From an uncultured Prolixibacteraceae bacterium (GTDB taxonomy: Bacteria; Bacteroidota; Bacteroidia; Bacteroidales; Prolixibacteraceae): a DNA stretch of 64,000 nt. Position numbers and translations under genes: made by a program. Below are positions 10,378 to 18,199 of the stretch, in pieces; position 1 is the first letter of the stretch, and each line of letters starts with the position of its first letter. A model generated the notes under the pieces. That model was not told where the DNA came from, did not search any database, and saw only the letters and a program-made list of their open reading frames with translations. The DNA lies in NCBI GenBank assembly GCA_937915865.1, contig CALGIG010000010.1, positions 130,334-194,333 of the forward strand, in the 5' to 3' direction.

Positions 10378-10410
10378 CGAAGTTTACCAACTTTAACCTA
10401 CTTTTTTACA

Positions 10411-10446
10411 GAGTACCACCACCACCTGGAGGTGGTACTCTTTTTT
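10411..10446 (+). terminator. Rho-independent terminator after the second susCD pair
   Basis: The 10-bp GC-containing stem GAGTACCACC / GGTGGTACTC (10411-10420 and 10431-10440) is followed by six T. It lies 33 nt past the susD stop. The rest of the 379-bp gap up to 10756 holds no convincing gene; it ends with the leader motif CCTAAAACCAATTAA at 10734. Confidence 0.9.
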
Positions 10447-10756
10447 AATAAACGCCAACTTATCAATCTTTCAAAACAAAAAGTACGTTCTCCTGATATT
10501 CTGTATTTTATCTGATTTGTCATTAGGTTTAAACTCTTGAATACAACCATAGAAATGATCAGAGACAGAAAATTTGGGTTTTCCATCTCCGGTTATATTC
10601 TTTAAATAGTTGAGCTCTTTATAACCAATACAAATTTTAGTCAAAAATCAGTAAATGTAGTTTTGCTTGTCTGTTGTGGTAATCTTTGACGTGAAGATAA
10701 ATTTTCAGAGTTAAATCATTAATTTAGAATAATCCTAAAACCAATTAATAAATAAC

Positions 10757-12979
10757 ATGAGCAAATTGAAAAATACTTTCATTTTACTTTTAATTCTTTG
10801 TTGCTTCAGTTCTGTTACCGGCTATTCGCAGGTTAAAAAACAAGTTTTTGTTGATAAGCCTTATGCACAGGAATATAGTGTGAAGTATAAGCTGGAAGAT
10901 CAGTCTGTAAATCTTTATTCAATTGCTGCCGACCGCAATGGCTATATTCAGGTATACTCTTCGGTTGGTTTACTTCGGCCCAAAGCAGGTCAGTTTTTAT
11001 TTCCCGGAACTTTGGTAAAAGATGTTCAATACCGACCTACTTCTGATAAAAAAGTTGCTGCGCTTGGCGTTTACAAATCGCAGTTGATGTACATCGACAA
11101 TAAAGCAGTTTTCAGTAATGCTTGGGCCGGAACGGTTTATTCACGTCATAAAATGCCTGAAGCCAAATTGTTTGCAGTCGATAATAACTTCACTTTTTTA
11201 ATTTCTGACGGACAAAATCTGAAGTTGCTGAAAGATTCCATTGCTTTATGGGAAGGTAAAAACGCCGACTCTGTTGTTGACCTGAAATACGATGCAGCCA
11301 ACAATCAGTTTTGGGTGCTTGGCCGCCAGTCGGTTTCAGTATTTTCACCTGTGCAGAAAAAGCTTGTTTTGGTTCTTTCCAATCCCGAATTGACAAGTAT
11401 GGAAATTTCAGGAAACAAATTGATTCTAGGAACCACCAACGGATACCTTGAATATTCGACCAAAGAGAAAAAGCAAGTGGGCGAAATAAAACGTAAACTT
11501 CCCAGTACCGATATAACTACTGTAAGTGATATTGATGGGAAATTATGGTTTGGGTCAACTCAGGGCGCTTTTAGTTTACGCAAAGATGGTAAGTACGACT
11601 ATTATGCTTCAGAACGTTGGATACCGTCGGATAAAGTTGTGAAGATTGCAAAAGGTCCCGACAATTCGGTCCTGATTTTAACAGATAAAGGATTTGGCCA
11701 AATTTTCGCAAAAAGCATGACTTTAGCTGAAAAAGCTGCTTACTACGAAAAAATGACGCGCGAACGTCATCTTCGTCATGGATTTAATGCTACTGTTAGT
11801 GGCATGGTTGATGGAGATGTAACTACCGGATCGTTGGAAAATTCGGACAATGATGGCTTGTGGACTTCGATGTACCTTGCTGCCGAAACGTTCAGATATG
11901 CAGTAACCAAATCGGATGAAGCATTGCAGAATGTGCGGGAATCGCTCGAAGCCATGGAACGTGAATATACAGTGAACCAACTAAAAACTGGGTTTCCTTC
12001 GCGTTCGTTCGACCGACATGGTTACAATAATAACGACAAACCATGGAGGCAATCGCCTGATCCGGAATGGGATTGGAAATCGACTACGAGCAGCGACGAA
12101 GCTATTGGTCATATTTTTGCGTTTGGTGCAATAGCCGAGCTTGTTCCTGTTCCTGAAATTAAAAATAAAGCTGCGATGTTGATTGACACTTTAATGTCGC
12201 ACATTCTGAAAAACAATTATTACATGATTGACTGGAACGGCAAACCGACGACTTGGGGTCGCTGGAATCCTGAATATGTGAATATCAGGCCGTTGATGGT
12301 TGGCGACCGTAAAATTTGTTCATCCAATATTACGGCCATGTTGCAAACAGCCTATCATTTTACGAAAAAAGAAAAATATAAAAAAGCGGTTATTTCGTTA
12401 ATGAAAGATCACGGTTATCTTGAAAACCTGATGCGTCCAATGAAATCAATTGGAATGGCGCCAGCCGATGCCGACGAGTTAAGCCGAGAGCTTTCTGATC
12501 AGTGGAACCATTCTGACGACGAAATGTATTTCTGTGGCTATTGGGGACTGTACCGCTATGCGTTGAACGATACATTGAAAGCCAAATATAAAGCGGCTAT
12601 TGTTGATCATTGGGAAATTGAACGTCCAGAAAAAGAAGGGTTGTGGAATATCATGACTGCTATAGCCGAAAAACCGGAAATAGATTTAAATGAGGCTATC
12701 TGGTATCTCCAGGAATATCCTCTCGATTTGATTAACTGGACCGTAAAAAACAGTCAGCGTAAAGACATTGAATTTATTTCGCCAAACTTCAGGCATCAAA
12801 CGATAAAGGAGATTTTATCACCCAAAGAATTACCGGTTACACGTCACAATGCCAATCGTTTTCAGTTGGATGAAAATAGTCGTGGTTCATCGGAAAACAG
12901 CGCTGGCGACATTTGGTTGTTGCCATACTGGATTGGTCGTTATCTGGGTGTTATTGTTGAACCTGCTACAAAAAAATAA
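10757..12979 (+). CDS. Secreted propeller plus helical-toroid protein, copy 1 (function unknown)
   Basis: 740 aa with a signal peptide (~24 residues, to GYSQ). Residues ~25-315 look like a degenerate beta-propeller with short WFGSTQGAFSL-type blades. From ~320 (MTLAEKAAYY) a helical domain of about 400 residues begins that I do not recognise. It shares with the copies at 15868 and 23299: N-DNDG near 360; a W(K)-x-TSSDE-x-GH block at ~440; D-x-NGKPTTWGRWNPE at ~495; PLDLINWTVKNS near 650; and a C-terminal LLPYWIGRYLG. Repeated helical hairpins with conserved Trp, Asp, Glu and His resemble (alpha/alpha)-toroid carbohydrate enzymes. A role as a new hydrolase or lyase on the locus substrate is inference. 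It is followed by a phosphatase gene. Confidence 0.75.
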   Translation: MSKLKNTFILLLILCCFSSVTGYSQVKKQVFVDKPYAQEYSVKYKLEDQSVNLYSIAADRNGYIQVYSSVGLLRPKAGQFLFPGTLVKDVQYRPTSDKKVAALGVYKSQLMYIDNKAVFSNAWAGTVYSRHKMPEAKLFAVDNNFTFLISDGQNLKLLKDSIALWEGKNADSVVDLKYDAANNQFWVLGRQSVSVFSPVQKKLVLVLSNPELTSMEISGNKLILGTTNGYLEYSTKEKKQVGEIKRKLPSTDITTVSDIDGKLWFGSTQGAFSLRKDGKYDYYASERWIPSDKVVKIAKGPDNSVLILTDKGFGQIFAKSMTLAEKAAYYEKMTRERHLRHGFNATVSGMVDGDVTTGSLENSDNDGLWTSMYLAAETFRYAVTKSDEALQNVRESLEAMEREYTVNQLKTGFPSRSFDRHGYNNNDKPWRQSPDPEWDWKSTTSSDEAIGHIFAFGAIAELVPVPEIKNKAAMLIDTLMSHILKNNYYMIDWNGKPTTWGRWNPEYVNIRPLMVGDRKICSSNITAMLQTAYHFTKKEKYKKAVISLMKDHGYLENLMRPMKSIGMAPADADELSRELSDQWNHSDDEMYFCGYWGLYRYALNDTLKAKYKAAIVDHWEIERPEKEGLWNIMTAIAEKPEIDLNEAIWYLQEYPLDLINWTVKNSQRKDIEFISPNFRHQTIKEILSPKELPVTRHNANRFQLDENSRGSSENSAGDIWLLPYWIGRYLGVIVEPATKK

Positions 12980-13015
12980 GTACGTTTTCTTTAATTAGGG
13001 TTTAAGTTTAGGGAT

Positions 13016-13059
13016 AGGCGTACTTTAAAACATTTTGTTTGAGGTACGCCTTATTTTTT
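13016..13059 (+). terminator. Possible terminator or leader hairpin before the 13070 phosphatase
   Basis: The 8-bp stem AGGCGTAC / GTACGCCT (13016-13023 and 13044-13051) has a 20-nt loop and a T-rich tail TTATTTTTT. The tail ends 11 nt before the next ATG, so it could either stop read-through or shape the leader of the downstream gene. Confidence 0.45.
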
Positions 13060-13069
13060 CGAATTTATT

Positions 13070-14839
13070 ATGGCAAAGCAATACAATCAATTACTAGTTG
13101 GAATTTTAATCGTTACTTTCTTAATCTCATGCGGACCAACGCAGGTGCCAACTGTAAAGGAAGTAATGGATAATACAATTGAACAACTGTACAATTCGTT
13201 TGATTTTAAACAATTATCGAAACTGGATAATGAATCGGTTATGGCTATTTTTTCGCCTGCGGAAAGAGAAGCTTTGGCCACGCAACACTGGTGTTTCGAT
13301 GTGAATACTCCTGTTGTTGTTTCAGTAATGGTTAGTGAAAAACTTAAAGTTGTACCTTTCTGGCTGACCGAAAAAGGCTTTCGGAAAACAAACCTGACCA
13401 TGAAAAACGAACAGACCATTTACGATGTTTGGCAAAAGTCGTTTGATGCCGGACGAGTGGGACTTGGTATCGATTCATTTGATCAGGACTTAGGCATGCA
13501 CTATTTTGTGTCGGTTACCCCTGAAAACAAAAATGATGAGCTAACGTTAAGTAATTTCTTTCCTGAGAAGCAATTTGTTGGTGTGCTGGATAATGGCGCT
13601 TTCACCTATCACGATTGGGACGAACTGGTTCTATCAGACGTTCCGGCAGAAATGAGAGGGCAGAAACTTTTAACAACAACTCGCGGACGCACAGCTGACT
13701 CTCATCTGATTGACGCTTTCCGTTCTACCAATTATCCATCTTCTGCAACTCCCGATCAGGTTCACTTAAGCTGGAGCTCCGATCCGGCAACAACCATGGA
13801 CATTGAATGGCGGACAGATACAACTGTAAATTCTTTAGCTGTCAAGTTCAGGATAAAAGGCACTACTGAAGAGCAAACGGTTTCTGCAGAAAAAATCCGG
13901 TTGGAAGACCGAATGCTGGCCAACGACAGATATGTCAATCACTTTACAGCCTCGCTTACCGGACTGAAACCAGGAACGACATACGAATATGCAATAGGCG
14001 AAAAGGCAGATTGGAACGAAGCACACGCATTCAGTACTGCGGCAACCGATAATTCTTATTCGTTCATCTGGTTCGGCGACACTCATTATTCGCCCAAATT
14101 TGGAGAAATATTGCATCTTGCTTATGAGAAACATCCTGATGCCGCCTTTTATTCGATTGTTGGCGACCTGGTTAGCGATGGTCTTTTTCGCAATCAGTGG
14201 GACGACCTTTTTGAATATACGCGTGGCGTGGGCGACAAAATTCCGTTGATGGCTGTTCCCGGAAACCACGATAACCGCGCAGGACTTGGAGCACAGCTTT
14301 TCCGCGATCAGTTCAGTTATCCTCTGAATGCGCCAGAAGGTGTTCCAACCGAACAAACGTATTCGTTTACTTATAAAAATACGTTGTTCCTGATGATTGA
14401 TGCCACATCTCCGATGGAACCCCAAACTCCGTGGATTGAAAAGCAACTGGCCGAAAGCAAGGCAACATGGAAAATTGCAATGTTTCATTTTCCGCCATAC
14501 AATTGGGAAGAGCCGTATTTCGATATTCAGAAAGCCTGGGTGCCGCTGTTCGATAAATATCATGTTGATATGGTATTTGGAGGACATATTCACTACTATA
14601 TGCGTTCGAAACCTATGAAAGGCGAGCAGGTTGTTTCGTCGTACAAAGATGGTACAGCCTACGTTATTTCGGTTGGTATTCCTAATCGCGACCATGAAAT
14701 GACGCCCGAACCTTATGCCGCTTTGCGTAATTCAACTGGTCATTTGTACCAATATGTTAAAGTTGATGGATCGAAACTTCGATTCGAAACTTACGACAAT
14801 CAGAATAAATTAATTGATTCATTTGATATTAAGAAATAA
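13070..14839 (+). CDS. Lipoprotein metallophosphatase with extra N-terminal domain
   Basis: 589 aa with lipobox LISCG (Cys ~22). Residues ~25-215 form an additional domain not seen in the other phosphatases here and not recognised by me. Residues ~220-325 are a purple-acid-phosphatase-type fibronectin-like domain (TPDQVHLSWSSDPATTMDIE). Residues ~330-560 are a calcineurin-like catalytic domain with FGDTHYS (~335), IVGDLVSDG (~364), VPGNHDNR (~397), MFHFPPYNW and GGHIHYYM (~504). All metal ligands are present, so it should be active. It is likely anchored to a membrane, facing the periplasm or outside. The next phosphatase gene starts 3 nt after its stop, so the two are co-translated and may act on the same phosphorylated glycan. 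Confidence 0.9.
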   Translation: MAKQYNQLLVGILIVTFLISCGPTQVPTVKEVMDNTIEQLYNSFDFKQLSKLDNESVMAIFSPAEREALATQHWCFDVNTPVVVSVMVSEKLKVVPFWLTEKGFRKTNLTMKNEQTIYDVWQKSFDAGRVGLGIDSFDQDLGMHYFVSVTPENKNDELTLSNFFPEKQFVGVLDNGAFTYHDWDELVLSDVPAEMRGQKLLTTTRGRTADSHLIDAFRSTNYPSSATPDQVHLSWSSDPATTMDIEWRTDTTVNSLAVKFRIKGTTEEQTVSAEKIRLEDRMLANDRYVNHFTASLTGLKPGTTYEYAIGEKADWNEAHAFSTAATDNSYSFIWFGDTHYSPKFGEILHLAYEKHPDAAFYSIVGDLVSDGLFRNQWDDLFEYTRGVGDKIPLMAVPGNHDNRAGLGAQLFRDQFSYPLNAPEGVPTEQTYSFTYKNTLFLMIDATSPMEPQTPWIEKQLAESKATWKIAMFHFPPYNWEEPYFDIQKAWVPLFDKYHVDMVFGGHIHYYMRSKPMKGEQVVSSYKDGTAYVISVGIPNRDHEMTPEPYAALRNSTGHLYQYVKVDGSKLRFETYDNQNKLIDSFDIKK

Positions 14840-14842
14840 ATT

Positions 14843-15832
14843 ATGCGGTTGAGCTTCGTCTTTATTTATTTGCTGATTGGTTTTCAGTTGTATGCAAAAC
14901 CTAAAGTGAAACTTGTTTTTGGAAAATCTGACGAGTTTAAAATCGTTCAGTTTACCGATACGCATATAGATTTAAGTTCAGGTGCAAATATCGAAGCCTA
15001 CAAGTTTATCTCTGATATTTTGTTGCAGGAAAAACCTGATTTGGTAGTAATGACAGGCGATATTGTGACCCAGGATAATCCGCAGGAAGCCTTTATCCGA
15101 TTGTCGGAAATTTTCAGGCAATATCAAATTCCGTGGACTATAGTTTTTGGTAATCATGAATCGGAGCATAATTTCCCAAGAAAACAACTCGCATCATTTC
15201 TTCGCGAGTTACCTTTTTGTCTGAATAATGATAGCAATGACACCGATGGAGATTCGGATTTCATTTTGAAAATAGCTGGTGAGAGTGGTAAAACTGAAGC
15301 TGCACTTTACTGTATCGATTCAAATACGTACAGTACATTAAAACCCCGGGTTGATGGTTATGGATGGTTTACTCTTGCGCAAATTAACTGGTACACAAAA
15401 TCGAGCATTGAATTAACTCGCCAAAACGGCGGAGAACCTTTGCCTGCCCTGGCATTTTTTCATATTCCGTTACCCGAATATACGCAGGCATGGAATAATA
15501 AATCGATTCAATCGGTTGGAGTTAAAAATGAAGATGAATGTAGCCCTCAAATTAATTCAGGCATGTTTACGGCCATGCTCACCTGTGGCGATGTGATGGG
15601 AACCTTTGTCGGGCACGATCATATTAACGATTATATTACTGCATATCACGGAATTGCTTTGGCTTATGGACGTGTTACAAAACGTATGAAAGGAGCGGGG
15701 GACCCACTGGCCGGAGGTCGTGTCATTGTGTTAAAAAGAGGAAAACGTGAATTCGACACCTGGATTCGACAATTTGATGGGGAAAAAGTTCTGAAATGTT
15801 CTTATCCGGAATCATTTAAACCCATGAAATGA
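14843..15832 (+). CDS. Secreted calcineurin-like metallophosphatase (Dcr2/PAP14-type)
   Basis: 329 aa with signal peptide to QLYAK (~18). It is a single metallophosphatase domain: FTDTHIDL (~39), MTGDIVTQD (~71), FGNHESE (~103), FFHIPLPEY and VGHDHINDY (~258). The GNHE variant and the overall order match the Dcr2/purple-acid-phosphatase-14 branch rather than the two-domain enzymes at 3755 and 13070. The gene starts 3 nt after the preceding phosphatase, so they form one translational unit. It probably removes phosphate from the imported or surface-bound glycan; its substrate is unknown. Confidence 0.9.
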   Translation: MRLSFVFIYLLIGFQLYAKPKVKLVFGKSDEFKIVQFTDTHIDLSSGANIEAYKFISDILLQEKPDLVVMTGDIVTQDNPQEAFIRLSEIFRQYQIPWTIVFGNHESEHNFPRKQLASFLRELPFCLNNDSNDTDGDSDFILKIAGESGKTEAALYCIDSNTYSTLKPRVDGYGWFTLAQINWYTKSSIELTRQNGGEPLPALAFFHIPLPEYTQAWNNKSIQSVGVKNEDECSPQINSGMFTAMLTCGDVMGTFVGHDHINDYITAYHGIALAYGRVTKRMKGAGDPLAGGRVIVLKRGKREFDTWIRQFDGEKVLKCSYPESFKPMK

Positions 15833-15867
15833 AATAGACTGTACCCAATGATCCAAAACCTATAACT

Positions 15868-18150
15868 ATGAATACAAAATATATAATCTCAACATTAGCT
15901 GTATTTGCTTTCCTGAATATTGGCTTTGCACAAAACAAAAGTCAGCTTCACTTATGGAAGGCCCAGCCCGACAATGTTTATTTGCAGGAAACTTCAGAAA
16001 AAATTCCAACAGCTCAGCCGGTTCAATCGGTTGCTGTTGTGGACGATAAATGCTACGCTGTTTCGGAGCAAAAACTTTATATACTGGCTGATGGCCGGTT
16101 AATTGAAGTTCCAAATTCGCCTGAAGGAATAAACCGCTTAATTCAATGTAATGGAGAGCTTTGGGCGTTGTCGTCGAAAGGTCTTTTTCTCCTGAAAAGT
16201 TCAGGATGGAACAAAATTGACGACCGAATTTTTGTTGATATGTGCCTTCATCTGGGAAAGGTACATGCCGCTACTTCCGATGAAATTTTCAGGCTCGAAA
16301 ATGGGAGACTGGTATCGATAAAACCTGCTGGTGGTTACTATTCCAGCGATATTACCATGCTGATGGAAGACGGTTCGCAGGTTCATGCCGACCCGGTTGA
16401 ATTGGGCCCCATCAGGAGAATTGCCTCGTATAGCGGCACTTTGTATGTACTTCGTCCCGATAAACTGATACAATTCGATGGTTTGGTAGTCAACGAAGAT
16501 TTTATCGACTGGGGCTCATTACCATCCAAAGAAAGCCGCGATATGTTGAGTCTGGGCAGCCGGTTGCTGGTATCAAGCAATAAAGGATTAGGCATTTTAC
16601 GCGGAGCCGCTCTGACAGTAGCTAAAGGCATCGACGGCCTTCCGGTTGAAAACACTACTTGTCTGGCCAAAGGTTTTGCCGACGATGTTTGGATTGGTAC
16701 GGCGCAGGGGGCAGTTCGGATGTTAGGCAACGAGTGGCAATATTTTGCTGCCGACAACTGGCTTCCTGGAAATCATGTAAACAGTATTGCTGTGGCGCAA
16801 AAAGCAGTGTATGTGGCTACCGATAAGGGAATTGGAATTATTCGTTATGAGCCGTTTACTCTTCAGAAAAAAGCGGCTTATTTTGAAAATGAAATTGAAG
16901 AATGGGGACACAAGCGGTTAGGCTTCATTCATTTTCTATATAAAAAAGATGGCGAATGGATTCGCGAAATCAGCGATAACGATGGCGGACATACAGCGCC
17001 TTACCTGGCGGCTATGTGCTATAAATACGCAGTAACCGGCGACCCGAAAGCCAAAGCTGCCGCCATTGATGCTTTTAAAGCGTTGGTTTGGCTGCAGAAA
17101 ATTACCGGCACCGAAGGCTTTATTGCCCGGGCAATATGGTCGCCATTCGATAAGGACGGAAAAAGTACGCAGGGTTCGGGAGGATTGCCTGCCAAATGGT
17201 ATGAAACATCTGACGGTAAATGGTTCTGGAAAGGCGATACATCGAGTGACGAAGTTACGGCACATTTCTACGCTGTTTCGTTGTTTTACGATTTGGTGGC
17301 CGATGGTAAAGACAAAGAAATGGCCAAAGAACATTTGCAGCGCATGGCCTCATATATCCTGAAATGCAACTGGACCATGCACGATATGGACGGAAAACCT
17401 ACACGCTGGGCACGCTGGAACCCCGAATATTTGCTTCGTCCGTACGGATATAACGACCGTGGCGTAAACGGACTTGAAGTTTTGTCGTACATGCACTCGG
17501 CTTATTCCATTACTAAAGACGGAAAATTCAGGAAAGGTTTGCAGCAACTTATCGACTGGGGCTATCCGGCCAATACCATTCGGCAAAAGAACATTTTCCC
17601 TCCGGCAACTTTGGCTCCGTGGGACGACGATCTGGCATTTGAAAGTTACAATACGCTGTTCCGTTATGTTGATGATCCAAACCTGCGCTCGGTTTATCTG
17701 CGAAGTCTGGAGCGTACCTGGGAGGTGAAACGTATTGAACACGACCCGTGGTACAACTTTTCGTATGGCGCCATTACCGGAAACGATTGTGAATTGGAAC
17801 AGGCGGTGAAATTTATGCGCGATTTCAGGCTGGATTGTATCGAGTACCGCTTCCATAATTCAGACCGCGACGACTTGTATCCCGAACGCGGATATGTGTC
17901 CTACGAAGGGTTTAAGCGGGCTTTTTCGCCGCGCGAAGCATCGAGTTCGCTCAGCATGGATGGTGGTGCTAATGGAAATGTTGTGAGGCAACCTACCGAA
18001 TTTTTACGCAACTACTGGATGGGTCGCTATTATGGTTTTATTCAGGCTCCTGAAATTGCAGATACTGAATTAACTACAGTTCGTCCATCGAAACAAACCA
18101 ATATTGGAGCAAAACCTTTCGACGGACCACAACGGCCGGTCGTTTATTAG
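15868..18150 (+). CDS. Secreted propeller plus helical-toroid protein, copy 2 (function unknown)
   Basis: 760 aa with signal peptide to GFAQ (~21). An N-terminal propeller-like half (~25-330) contains blades such as DDVWIGTAQGAVRM. The helical half starts at about 333 (KKAAYFENE) with DNDGGHTAPYLAAMCYKYAV, then DGKWFWKGDTSSDE (~450), DMDGKPTRWARWNPEYL (~510-525), APWDDDLAFE (~580) and a C-terminal NYWMGRYYGFI. The shared acidic and Trp residues with copies 1 and 3 suggest a conserved active cleft. The gene follows the phosphatase pair by 35 nt and precedes a GH78 rhamnosidase, with a perfect palindrome between. Catalytic role in glycan breakdown is inferred from domain form and context only. 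Confidence 0.75.
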   Translation: MNTKYIISTLAVFAFLNIGFAQNKSQLHLWKAQPDNVYLQETSEKIPTAQPVQSVAVVDDKCYAVSEQKLYILADGRLIEVPNSPEGINRLIQCNGELWALSSKGLFLLKSSGWNKIDDRIFVDMCLHLGKVHAATSDEIFRLENGRLVSIKPAGGYYSSDITMLMEDGSQVHADPVELGPIRRIASYSGTLYVLRPDKLIQFDGLVVNEDFIDWGSLPSKESRDMLSLGSRLLVSSNKGLGILRGAALTVAKGIDGLPVENTTCLAKGFADDVWIGTAQGAVRMLGNEWQYFAADNWLPGNHVNSIAVAQKAVYVATDKGIGIIRYEPFTLQKKAAYFENEIEEWGHKRLGFIHFLYKKDGEWIREISDNDGGHTAPYLAAMCYKYAVTGDPKAKAAAIDAFKALVWLQKITGTEGFIARAIWSPFDKDGKSTQGSGGLPAKWYETSDGKWFWKGDTSSDEVTAHFYAVSLFYDLVADGKDKEMAKEHLQRMASYILKCNWTMHDMDGKPTRWARWNPEYLLRPYGYNDRGVNGLEVLSYMHSAYSITKDGKFRKGLQQLIDWGYPANTIRQKNIFPPATLAPWDDDLAFESYNTLFRYVDDPNLRSVYLRSLERTWEVKRIEHDPWYNFSYGAITGNDCELEQAVKFMRDFRLDCIEYRFHNSDRDDLYPERGYVSYEGFKRAFSPREASSSLSMDGGANGNVVRQPTEFLRNYWMGRYYGFIQAPEIADTELTTVRPSKQTNIGAKPFDGPQRPVVY

Positions 18151-18156
18151 CAATAA

Positions 18157-18186
18157 TATAGGTTTCACCACTTGGTGAAACCTATA
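18157..18186. repeat. Perfect palindromic element (REP-like) between copy 2 and GH78
   Basis: A perfect 14-bp inverted repeat TATAGGTTTCACCA / TGGTGAAACCTATA has a 2-nt loop, starting 6 nt after the stop codon. No T tract follows, so it is not a standard terminator. It may be a REP-like mobile palindrome or a transcript-stabilising hairpin. Confidence 0.85.
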
Positions 18187-18199
18187 ACCGAATTGAACA

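Noticed and set aside
13835..14695. Minus-strand open frame of 286 codons
   Set aside because: It lies wholly opposite the phosphatase gene, whose metal motifs are intact; its translation has no signal, domain or motif and an odd Cys/Arg/Phe-rich composition.
18157..18186. Rho-independent terminator
   Set aside because: The hairpin is followed by CCG and not by a T tract.
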